Positions 44,812 to 55,840 of a stretch of DNA of 64,000 nt are shown here, piece by piece. The translations under genes and the position numbers were made by a program. Where the stretch lies: positions 20,006,406 through 20,070,405 of the forward strand of contig CM025856.1 in NCBI GenBank assembly GCA_003952965.2. Direction: 5' to 3'. A model generated the notes under the pieces. It searched no databases. It worked only from the letters and a program-made list of their open reading frames with translations, and had not been told where the DNA came from. Position 1 is the first letter of the stretch, and each line of letters begins with the position of its first letter. This DNA comes from Morella rubra. Its lineage: Eukaryota > Streptophyta > Magnoliopsida > Fagales > Myricaceae.

Positions 44812-47800
44812 TTTTTGATATTTAAGTTCTTATTATAAAAAAGAAACAAAGAAAACTCCGAGAGAAAGAGTTGAAGATGCTCTCCTTGGTTGGTCTGGTT
44901 GTCTGTATCTACAGTGCGCACGCCTTTCGTAGAATATTTGCCTTTCCATGAACCAAACAGTAGTACTGTCTTCTTTTCTTTCTGTTTTTCACAAAAGAAA
45001 AAGTTGTTTTTTTTTCGACAATAATGTAAGGAAAGAGTAGGGAATCTTTCCATGCTAGCTGAAGTTTTCATTAAAACAAATAAAAAAATTTCGTCTCAAG
45101 AACAAAAGGGATTAAATATTATATTGAAGATAAAATGTTCACACGCATAATACAGGTTGTCAGCTTGTAAAGGGATGAAGCCGCAGTCAATAGATATTTG
45201 TATAAGAAAGTCAACTTTACGTTATGCTTTTGTACTTCATCATGTGAATTGAAGAAACAAAAGAGTAGATCATCTTGAGGTTCAAAAAAAAAAAGGTGCA
45301 ATATTGAAAAATAAATAGCTTTTAAAGTAGTTGAAAAAGTACTTAACCACTATACTTATTTTCTTCGTGGAAGTTATATATATATATATATATTAAGAAC
45401 CTGTTTTCCTCCACGAACAGCCTTATATATCACTCAAAATTGTAAAATTTGACTCGAATTTCTTATTTTCTAAGCTGATTGAGACCAAAATTCTCATAGA
45501 AATTCAATGGTACACTTGTTTTACCATGGTTAATTCACCTTTTTTGTTTTTGTTTTGTAAATTATTTTTTATACAAATTACTGATGGTTTTCTATGGGGA
45601 GGCTAATTAATTGACATTGAAACTTTGAAATGTGTCCAAAATTGGAATGAAAGATTTTGGATGTAGCTGAAAATAATTAGTGAAAAAATTTGGACGAAAA
45701 AACCATCATTATGTAATAGGATAGTTGTGATTAGACAAGTCAATTGAAGTATTTGGCAGGAGGAAATGTGAATTAATGGATCAAGTGTCAAACTCATGAC
45801 AAAGACTAGCTAGGAGAAGAAATATCGGTGATCTCAAGACAAAATTCAATGGCGTGCTTGAGCTTTCAGATAGGATTAAGACTCCTGCTAATATATATAT
45901 ATATATATATTGAATATTTAGGAAGAACATGATATATGATCAGGAGCATCAATTCATGGGAAGAGCTTGTGATAATATTTACGCAGCCACGCGCGTCTGA
46001 ATCCACTGTGGGTTTCGTCGATCGAGTTACCAGTAGAATATTTGTTGGAAAAGGTTAAAACAAGTTGCATTCGATATGATTGATCGGGAAGTCACCATAT
46101 ATATATATAGCATATATCTACGAAAATAACACTCAAGAGGGTAAATTCTAAGGGCAAGGAATAAGAGCCTTAGCTACCACAATATACATATCTTGGACGT
46201 GGAGTTTTCATGAGGGGTCATTTCCCACAGCCTCATTATCTGTCGGTGGAGAAGTACACCTAATTAATACGTCGTTTATATATGTGTGTGTATATAATAT
46301 ATATATATATATATATACACAACCAGACAAACACATTCTACTGGGTTCCAGAGGTCCCACACCTAAATTATTACGTGTTTACGTGAATAAATATGACCAA
46401 ACATCTCTCCTGCAGCACCATGGCTGGCTTCTATTCAAAGTTCAAACCCGGAGTCGGATCAGCTCGAACGTGACGACTTGAAACTTGATTGGTTTAGAAA
46501 CAGAGAAAGTCATATCAGCGAGGAAAAAAAAATTTCGAAGAACTTTTCCTGGGCCAAATATTCGGGAAAATCTCTGAATAGAAGTCGTGGGTTTTAAAAT
46601 TCGTAGATGAAACTTGCAAGTTAAGGCTTTCCAATTTTCTTTTTCTGGATATAATATATATATATATATGTATATACCCAGAATAAATTTAAGCTATTTC
46701 ATCCCCCTACTTCGACCAATCCATGATCCTTAGCTAGCTAGCAGCTAATACATCAAGATCGGTCTCTAGCTCTGTTGCAGCATTCTAGCAAAACATGCAG
46801 TACTTCCATTTTCATGTTAAAACCTGGGCAAAGAAATAGAGATATTATAGATGTTGCGTCAAATGGGCATTCTGGCCTTCAATCATCACCGTCTAACAAA
46901 TGTATCGATATCCTCACATAATTTGAGACAGTCCGGGACCCAGAAAGATGGCGCACAGATATATGTTATCTGCGCAGTGGAGCACATGGATTTGTGTACG
47001 TCGTAATATTGCCCGGTGTCTGATGGGTCCACTCTAAAAATTCCGCCATTTTGGGTTTACTTGCAGAAAAGTCCACCTCCCTCGATTGCAAAAGTTATAT
47101 GGTTTGGTCAATTTTTGTATATGTCCAAACGACTGGTAATTTTTCGTGTAAGTTTCTAACTGCACCATCCACCGATTCCAATCTTCTATTCAGATTCCAA
47201 AAGGTTTCACAAATCAATGTGGGTCACAGTCACAGCCTCCACTGGTAATGATTTGCAAAAACTTTAGTACGTAAATTCATTAATTTTCTTGGTCCTTTTA
47301 ATCTGGATATTGCGTTGTATGCCTTGGCTTGTATCAGTGCTTTTTTTTCTTTTTTCTTTTTCTAACTAGCTAGAATCTTTTATCTTTCTTTGGTTTTACT
47401 TTTGTTTTCCCTCTTCTTTACATTAAGTCTTCTTTTTCCACAGGAGATTATGGCCGGCCAGTTACTCATCAAGGATCGATCAAAGAGATTTAGCTATACA
47501 AAAGACATTAGGCTTCGAGTCAGTTAATAATTCAGGTCCAGAGGAGGCCGATATTGTGGATGTTTATCCCCCACATATCAAACTGATTGCAATATTAATA
47601 ATTTGGAGAACTTTCTTGGAAACCAAACACATTTCATGTCGTAGATTGTTCTAAAGAAAGGGCCCCAGGAAAAGATGGAAACAGCGGGGATTAGAAGTTT
47701 TAAAGCTGGAGCTATAAAGATATATACCACGGTGGTCCAAAGCCCAAAAAAAAAAAAAACACACACAAAAAAAAAAGGCGACAGGACCCGGCCTGCAACC

Positions 47801-48419
47801 TTAGGTTTAATCTAATATATGTCTAAACATTAGTTTATTGGAATTAAATATCCAATTAGCTCAGAGAATTATTCAAACATCATGCCTCTGTACACTTCTA
47901 ATCATTGACAAAATTATAAAAGTAATCCCGAAACAGAATCACATTTCTCCTTATTTTATAATTTCCCATTGTCATATAGACACCTTAAACAAGTTTACTT
48001 GCACGGACTAACTTTACATTCCAATGAAGCATAATTATTTCATACTAGAAGACAAACAATTAGAAAGAAAATGGATACGTTTTTTCCTTTTATTTTAGTA
48101 ATTGAAATCTACTGGCAGAGAAGAGAGTTAAATTAGGTTTAGGGTTCAACGTTTCCTTGTCCTTAGTGGGGATCATAATATGCACATGGACCATGGGGGG
48201 AAAAATAATTGAAGTGTCCACGACCCGAAAAGCTCTCTGCAATATTATCAAATTTCTAGCCAGATGCATGGCCGTGAATGTCATGAATTTCCAGATAAAT
48301 TTATTTGTCCAATCATTTCAGAAGAAATCTAAACATATCTGAACAATTTGACATTGCCATTACCAATTTGATATGTTTGTCTCTGAGATCAGAAAGTTGA
48401 TATTCCAGAATCTTCAATC
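44812..48419. other. AT-rich intergenic DNA with dense TA microsatellites
   Basis: No gene is supported. The region contains the TA runs noted at 44788, pyrimidine tracts at 47340-47430 and an A-run with ACACACAAAA near 47745-47775. No transposon ends were recognised. Confidence 0.45.
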
Positions 48420-48431
48420 ATGGAAGAAGCT

Positions 48432-48452
48432 GGGGGGGGGGGGGGGGGGGGG
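48432..48452 (+). repeat. 21-base poly-G run
   Basis: Twenty-one consecutive G, followed by AAGGGGAAGG. Such a run can form a G-quadruplex and is prone to length errors in sequencing. Confidence 0.95.
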
Positions 48453-48929
48453 AAGGGGAAGGCAGAGAAGTTTTCTTCCATTTTATTGTCTGTCATTTGT
48501 TTGTTTTTTCAAGTGGAAATTATCAAAATTATGGAGAATCCAATGTTAGTTGGTGCATGGATCAAGTTGATGCATCTCTATCTCATAATCCATTTGAAAA
48601 TGCGGGCATCTTCCGGAAGGGAGGAAATTATAGTACTACAGCATTCACAAGTGGAGGAGAGTGTACACTAGCTAGTTTGAACAAAAGAAAGTAATTCAAT
48701 ATGCTATATGTATGTTAATCTAATATCTCCCATAAACCTATAGTGTGATTATTGTAATGCATGTAGTTTCCAACAATTCACTTTACTATGCATGTCAACC
48801 TTCAATCCAGTTTTATTGGAGATATATTACTGATTAAACATGGAAACAGTAGTCCTTTTTTTGTTTTCTTTATAGGGGTAAGTAGAACAGTGATTCTCTC
48901 TTGCCATAAGCTGAGAATTATTGATTGGC

Positions 48930-49275
48930 CGGAGGAAATAAGTTTCTTTTGATTGTGGTGGGAGCTCATGATCTCTTCATGGATGGTCTAGCTAGTCTCT
49001 TTTAAGATTAATCTATGTCTACAGAGAGTCTAATTTGGTAGCAGATATTTTGGCTAAGTCGGGGAGTAGGGACGGAACAGCAATTTTGGGAGGTCAGGGA
49101 TAAATGCTGTTGGTTCTTAGGGATTAGATATTCCTTTGAGTGGTGATTTTAGTTTTGTTTTTGCTTGATTTTTTGGTGTTTTGACTTATGTAGACGACTA
49201 AGTATTATTGTTACCATAGTATTCCTCCGCTACAACTGAAGGTATCATCCGTTACTTTTTTTTAATTTGAAAAAA
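48930..49275 (+). mobile_element. LINE 3' end, first of two in tandem
   Basis: GAGAGTCTAATTTGGTAGCAG translates (first 20 bases) as part of RESNLVADILAKSGSRDG, the conserved end of the RNase H domain in plant L1-type LINEs. The 3' UTR (GGTGTTTTGACTTATGTAGA, TATTATTGTTACCATAGTAT) follows and ends in an A-rich stretch at about 49268-49282. The element is heavily 5'-truncated and no RT domain is present. Confidence 0.7.
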
Positions 49276-49527
49276 AAACAAAAATTTGGGAAGTTAGGGA
49301 TATGCTGAAAAATGATATTGGTGCTTATAGATTAGATATTTATGCTCTTCCTTATTTGCACAAATAAGTCTCTCTCTTTGGGTGGCGGTTTTAGATCCTT
49401 TTTCATTTAGTTTTTGGTGTTTTTTCATGTAACCGGTCAAGTGTTATTGTTACTCCGGTATTCCTTCACCACAAGTAATGTTATCTAATAAATTATGACC
49501 GTATTGTCGTCTTTTTAAAAAAAAAAA
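49276..49527 (+). mobile_element. LINE 3' end, second of two in tandem
   Basis: The stretch AATTTGGGAAGTTAGGGATA to the poly(A) at 49517-49531 repeats the layout of the preceding LINE tail: TTAGGGAT, TTAGATATT, TTTTTGGTGTTTT, AAGTGTTATTGTTACTCCGG matching AAGTATTATTGTTACCATAG. The two share about 70 percent identity by eye, so they are diverged subfamily members or an old tandem copy. Confidence 0.65.
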
Positions 49528-49531
49528 AAAA

Positions 49532-51467
49532 ACTATTTGTAACACTAATGTTGGGATATACTCTGCAGTGATTTGAAAATAAAATAAAATAAAAAATCAA
49601 TTATTTTTGCTTTTGGAACAAAAAGAAAATCAAGAGTGAGGTGAAGAAGAGGAGGTGGTTGCAATTAGTTGCAACAGGAGCATTATGGTAATGGCCATGG
49701 CAGGATGATTGCATGGCGGTGGGACGGTGGTGGTTTCTATGGTCTTTTATTAAACTTAATTACTAGCCTAAAAGGCTTAATTAATTGGTACAGTTAGGTG
49801 GTAAGAAATCTACGTACCGTTGAGCCCTTTATAAGTTAGTTGCTAACAATTAAAGGATTGCTGTTATTAGGCGTCCAAAGGATACCTGTATAATTATTGA
49901 AATAAATCGAACATATATATTACACCCATGGATTTTTCTTCAATAGAGATGGAAATATATCTTTAAAAAAAAAATTGGATTACCTATATTATTAGTCTTA
50001 TATTATTAACTGGGATTTCTCTTTGTCATGAGAATTGACTAAAAGATGAAATTATATTTTACTGTTAATAAAAATAAAGCTTGTTGCAAACAATTCTTTA
50101 GGGTGACCTCATAGTAAAGTTAAACTTACCTGGTATATATAGTTTGAGGAGGTTGTACGGCCTGAGATTTGTCATGGTGTTGAACTCAATTCATGCATGC
50201 GGATACTAAATCAAATCCATCCGAGTACGGTACACGTGAATAGGTGTCCAAATTTCTCTCCGTATAAAAAAATAAAAATAAAAATAATGAGGCCGGTGAC
50301 TTAGATTTTCTTTTAGATTTTTACTCTATAAGAATATAAGGAATAGATGGATCCAAAGCCTACTAGACTGCGTGGTTTCGATAGCCTAAGTTGGATTTAT
50401 CGAAAGTCAAATTAGTGACTTAAACTGGGAGGCCATGGGTGAGCCCAGAATCCAAGGTATATACCGAACGCAAAAAGTGTTACCGTCAGGGTTACAGAGG
50501 AAGTGTCACATCTTTCCTCTCTACACAAGCAGACTCAAATCGTAAGTGAGATTAATATACGTACGTCTTTCCTCCGCTATCACGCTATGTCACTATCGTT
50601 CTATACAATCAGATTTAATTGCCGTTTCGGTGAAACCAGGTTGAGGATCAGGTGTCGTTTTTCTTAAATTTGCATGAATCCAAAAGGAAAATAAGATAAA
50701 TCTGTCGTTCAAAAAGGAAACCATGAGGGGCTAAGCAATTTGCAGCATATGGTGGTTTTTATCAGAAAAAAGGATCGGTATTGCTCTATTTATATATAGA
50801 TATAGCCAAATACATACTGTTTTTTTCCACGCACTGATAAGACTTTTCAAAGTAGTATTTTCTTTTCCTAAGGGTTTTCAAAGCGTTTATTACTAGGAAG
50901 AACAGCTCAAAGGGCTCTCAAAGTATAAAGTAAAGAAGACAAACCGTCCTGATGATATCCTGTTTTCTCTGAGACAAAAGGTTTCCAGCTTGAGTAATCG
51001 AATATTTTTAGTTTCACTTTTGACACCTCACTACTTATACATTAGAGGGTGTATGCAAATTACATAGATCTGGTAATTTTAATTTCAGACGCATGTCCTT
51101 TAATTCTCTGATCTTTTTCTCCATCTGAGGTAAAGTGTTTGAACGCGCGCAGAGTTTCACTAGCGTGCACGGTGCTCATGATCTAATGAAGGTGTTAAGT
51201 TTTTTTCTGGCTTCGATTGCAAGCATGGGTTGCTCTCGGCTGCTGTTATCACTGAAAATACCCCACCAATCTTGCAAGAGACATTAATTCTCAGACCTCT
51301 GATGAGACATATGCAACTCAGCTTGTTACCATTTAATCATCTTTTTATACAGACAACCCCTCTTTGACATCAACTCTCTCTCCTAAAAAGAAAAAACTGG
51401 AGTCCAATAAAAGTACCTTATTAAATGAGTGTGACTTTTCTCTCTTGGGGGGCTCCTTCTTAGTTCT
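49532..51467. other. Upstream region of the MYB gene
   Basis: No gene is supported. It holds the extended promoter of the MYB gene. TACACGTGAATAGG near 50230 contains a G-box core (CACGTG). A GCGCGC patch lies near 51145. Confidence 0.45.
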
Positions 51468-51475
51468 TATATATT
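51468..51475 (+). promoter_or_regulatory. Candidate TATA box of the MYB gene
   Basis: TATATATT lies 216 bp before the start codon; transcription would begin near 51500, and the leader would contain the (CT)n tract at 51528-51550, which is typical of plant 5' UTRs. Confidence 0.55.
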
Positions 51476-51527
51476 AATTCAACTCCTTTTCTCAGCTGCT
51501 ACTTCATTTTCTCGACCTCCCTGTCAC

Positions 51528-51550
51528 CTCTCTCTCTCTCTCTCTCTCTC
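51528..51550. repeat. (CT)n microsatellite in the MYB 5' leader
   Basis: About 11 CT units between the TATA box and the start codon, on the coding strand. Confidence 0.9.
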
Positions 51551-51690
51551 GCTACACATCTTTTCTACCGAAGCTCCCTACAAATCCACTCAGAGCTACC
51601 TCCAGCCGTTGCTGACAGTTCACCTAGGATTCAACAAACTTGCTGTTTAAGGATACGTTCTCCCTCACTGCAGGTGGGTCTATCTCCAAA

Positions 51691-53237
51691 ATGGGAAGGC
51701 ACTCTTGCTGTTATAAGCAGAAGCTAAGAAAAGGGCTATGGTCACCTGAGGAGGACGAGAAGCTTCTGAGGCATATTACCAAGTATGGCCATGGGTGTTG
51801 GAGCTCTGTCCCTAAGCAAGCTGGTAGACTAACCTCTCCCCTGCGTTTCCTTATCCCCCAAACTAAGCGTCTCTGCAATGTTCAGAAAAAGAATCAATTT
51901 AATATCTCATCTCCATGTGATGTATTCGCAGGTCTGCAAAGGTGTGGGAAGAGCTGCAGATTGAGGTGGATCAACTACTTGAGGCCTGATTTGAAGAGAG
52001 GCACATTCTCACAGGAGGAAGAGAACCTTATAATTGAACTTCATGCAGTTCTCGGGAATAGGTAAATTTCTATATCTTACCATCTTCCCCTGGTTTGAGC
52101 AATCAGTAATTTCCTTAACATTTCTTTGGCTTCCCCAGGTGGTCTCAGATTGCAGCGCAGTTGCCTGGCAGAACTGACAATGAAATAAAGAATCTATGGA
52201 ACTCGTGCTTAAAGAAGAAGCTCAGGCAGAGAGGCATTGACCCCATCACCCACAAACCACTTTCTGAAGTTGAGAATGGAGAGGAGAAAGATACAACACC
52301 CAAAAGCCGAGATAAAATGTCGGTGGTATCCAATGAGCTGAATCTCCTCAAGACAGAGAATTCAAAGCAAGAAGCAGCTTTAGTTGAACAGAGACCAGAG
52401 TCAATTGCTCCACAGGGCTACCCATTGGAAGTCCAAGGTTCATCGAGCTGTAAGACCACAAATAGCAGATCAAGCAACAACAGCAATTTGATGATACCAC
52501 CTAGCAAGAACTTCTTCCAAGATAGATTTGTAACCTCCAACCAAGAAAAATCCGCCACCAACTGCCAACCTTCAGATTTGGTGGGGCATTTTCCTCTTCA
52601 GCAACTGAATTACGCATCCAATGCCAGGCTCTCCATAAACTCCAACCCCATTCAGTGGTTCACCCAAGGTGGGAGAACGTTTGATATGAATTCCGAATTT
52701 ACCTCCAATGCAATATCTACCATTCTTTCGCCTTCAACCAGCTCATTTCTGCCTACCTCTATGGGTTACAAGCATCCGCTTACTTTTCCCTCCGATGATA
52801 CTTCCATGGGCTCTTTCACGATTAATGGATCCCGTTACTGGGAACCCAGTGCCACCACAAGCAATAGCAATAGCAGTAGTGGAAGCAGTAGCAGCGCTGA
52901 GTTGCAAAGCAACAGCTCCTTGTTGGAGAACAGCTTGTTTTCTTGGGGATTGGGGGATTGTAGCACATCAGACAAAGAGACCCATATCCATCTGATGGAA
53001 AGCCAACCAGAGGAAATAAAGTGGGCTGAATATTTTAATAACCCATTATTGATGGCGGCTGCTTTACAAAATCAAACTCAACAGTCTTTATACAATGAGA
53101 TAAAGCCAGAACCGAATTTGATAAACGATAGTTCAAGTGCTATGTGGTCTCACAACAAGCAGCAACTACCTTTACAGACATCTGATATATGTGGTAAGGA
53201 TATACACACTCTTACTGCGGCATTTGGACATCCTTAG
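51691..53237 (+). CDS. R2R3-MYB transcription factor, MYB61/MYB50/MYB55/MYB86 clade
   Basis: Three exons, 51691-51823, 51932-52061 and 52139-53237, at the two conserved R2R3-MYB intron positions; protein about 453 residues. ATG is placed at [20 protein letters not shown], the usual start of this clade. R2 (about 14-61) and R3 (about 67-112) have the spaced Trp residues and the recognition-helix segment [20 protein letters not shown] in R2 and [19 protein letters not shown] in R3. After it comes [15 protein letters not shown], a clade signature. The remainder is Ser/Asn-rich and ends [11 protein letters not shown] ... AFGHP, presumably the activation region. Arabidopsis MYB61 acts in the nucleus on secondary wall and lignin deposition, seed mucilage and stomatal aperture; by homology this gene may do likewise. 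It is the only gene between 36 and 63 kb. Confidence 0.93.
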
Positions 53238-55506
53238 CAGCTTCCATTAACATACCCAGCCTCTGGTTAGTGGCGGAAGAATGGAACTGCAGAATTTTCA
53301 CTCACAGAGAGGCTTCAGGAAGTTTTCTTATAGTACAGGTGTGTGCCACATATTCTTCTCTTGTAAATAGGTCAGATACAAGATATTTGTCAGCCCCTGG
53401 CTCTGGTATATTTGTGAGGAAACATTCTTACTATTACGCTTTTCTTCTTTGGTGTGAGATAGAACTGCAGAACAAGGCTTGTACCGGCGTTTTTTTTACT
53501 CTTCTTTTTCCTCAATGCATATGCTCTTTAATGTTGCAGTTCTATCTGGTGAACATTTTGGCTAATTTCCGTTATTTATCGGAGGGATTCTTCCAGTTGT
53601 TTCTTTTGCCAAGTGGATACAATATCCTCATGACACTTTCATTGAACAGAGAAACTTGATGGCATATATAGCCAGTGTCAACTCAAGAGTTTGACCATGG
53701 CCTCCTCCCCCCTCCTCCTCCCTCCTCTTCTTCTCTCACAAGACAAAAGAAGCACGAAAAAAAAAAAACAATCCCTGGCCAATTGAAATAACACGAGAAT
53801 CCTCGAATATCAGTTCTTTTTTCCAGCTTAAGATTCAAGATTTTCACTTGGTTGCGGATCGCTGTCTCGAAGGGACAGCAATCTCCTTCACCTTTAAGGC
53901 AGTCTTTTTTAGTTTTCCTCCCTTTGATTTTAGGCTCTTTTGAGAAAACAACCAATGGTTGGCTGCCTTCGGAAAATTAAAATATCATGACATCTGCAAT
54001 ACGTCTCATTGGCTTGATTTGCAAGACTCACAGGCGCTTGAGTTCTTTCCATCTCTCCCTTTCTCTCATACACACGTGTGCATGCTCACACACACTCACG
54101 AGCGCGTGAAGGGGTGTCACAGACTCACAATATACACCAGAAAAGGATAACTTCACAAAAGAATTCAGAATTGTTCACTTTATAGTCCGTACAGAGGGAT
54201 TGCGACCCCCAATCTGATAAGGGCCATATGTTTACTCTTGAATTGTAGCTTCTTCAAGGCACTAGCATTATCGTAAGAGACACTTTGGCCCAAAATAAAA
54301 AGAAAGAAACTTCCAACCGACGAGGAAAGATCGAGCAGTCCTTTGCTATGGTAAATCATGGTAGAATTTACTGATGCAGCACACAATCCCTGCCATCCAC
54401 TTGGCGGCCTCGTGCATGCATGACATTAGATATTCCCTAATCCCTTACTACTGGTGAGAGGACACTCGTGTACCCCTCTTCTTGTGTGCCTTCAAGATGC
54501 TGGGGACCAAAGAAGAGCGTCCCTCTTGATTTTCACTGTCAGTAAACCTATATATGGACATATTGTTGAACCCTCCGCGGATTCTTGTGGGGAAAAGCAC
54601 AGCCACCATGTAATTACTTTTCCACATGCAGAGCGGAATTTTGAAGTATCAGGAAGTTTACTTGTCTTGCTAGCTAGGAGGACCACCTGCACGTAATTCC
54701 TGTTGGATGTATATTTAAGGTAACTTCGACGACTACGCAGGCAAACCTGCATATATATATATACTCAGAGAAGTCGCATTATCAGCCTCTAATCTGTCAT
54801 CTCTGTACGAAATTCGTAATGCGTAGCTGGCCATTATTGGGAGAATGAAGCAGAAGCTAGACTCCATGATTAGGACTAGCACCTTTTCACTTGGAGCTAG
54901 AAAAACCAATCAATCGTAACGTATGTGGAAGAACTCTTCGCTGATAAACTCTAAGAGACGTCGGAACTTGCTTCTTGAATATCTATTCTTGCAAAACGAA
55001 CGCAATCCCAAATTGTTTCGCCACGATCAAATATTTATAGTTTTCTGTCCATTTCGACAAAACATGCTTACTTCGAAGATTAAGACGTTAGTTTCAGAAC
55101 ATCATTGCGATCTAAGCTGGAAATTTAAAGTAAGAGTCACGCTACGCATGGAATTAATTGCAGTTTTTAATATCCTGCAGCTTGATGCATCACGCCCGCG
55201 TACGGTAGGGAACTTGCTGCGGGAATATGATAAACAATGACATGGTTTACAGATCATTAGTGTGGTCCACAAGAGATGTAATGCTTTCTTTTTAGTGTGG
55301 ATTATAGACTAGAAATCAATAAGTAGAAAAGAAACAGAGAATGGGCTTTTCACCATGAGCTCCTTAATTTATACCATTTCTTGCAGTACCTTGGTCCAAG
55401 CACCTACTGAGGACGTCTCCAGCATAAATGCACGGATGTCATCATGAGAGTTAGGTATATATACTATAGATAAGTAACTAACTCTCTCAAGTTTTTTCCC
55501 CTTTTT
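53238..55506. other. 3' flank of the MYB gene and intergenic DNA
   Basis: The first 400 bases are probably 3' UTR (TTTAATGTTGCAGTTCTATC). A pyrimidine block (CCTCCTCCCCCCTCCTCC) is at 53700-53720. CACACACACTCACGAGCGCG near 54090 is a short CA-rich patch. No gene is supported. Confidence 0.45.
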
Positions 55507-55840
55507 TTTAGAAAAAACAGAGGATTATTATTGTATCAAACCCGAGCTTTGTTGATAAACCTCACTTACGACAGAGAAAATATACTTAAGGGAAACAACC
55601 TAGACAAAATTTAAACCAAAAACATCAAGTCAAACGCAAATAAGGTAAAATTTAGTGTATCCGTGTACGTACTAGGTAACAGACTTTGTAGTTTTCGTCG
55701 GATTGTCACCGTGGAAATCTAGTGAGCCATGGTTCCCAAGCCACCATATCTCGCGAGAAAATCTGCTAGAGCATTTCCTTCGCTTAATTAGCACATGCTG
55801 CACCGAGTAATAGGCAACATCAAACCGCTTTGATTGTGTC
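55507..55840 (-). mobile_element. LINE 3' end on the minus strand
   Basis: On the minus strand EGNALADFLARYGG (about 55800-55758) is the conserved RNase H end of plant LINEs, followed by a 3' UTR and a terminal T-rich (plus strand) stretch TTTTTTTTAGAAAAAA at about 55502-55518. It is 5'-truncated and unrelated in detail to the pair at 48.9-49.5 kb. Confidence 0.65.
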
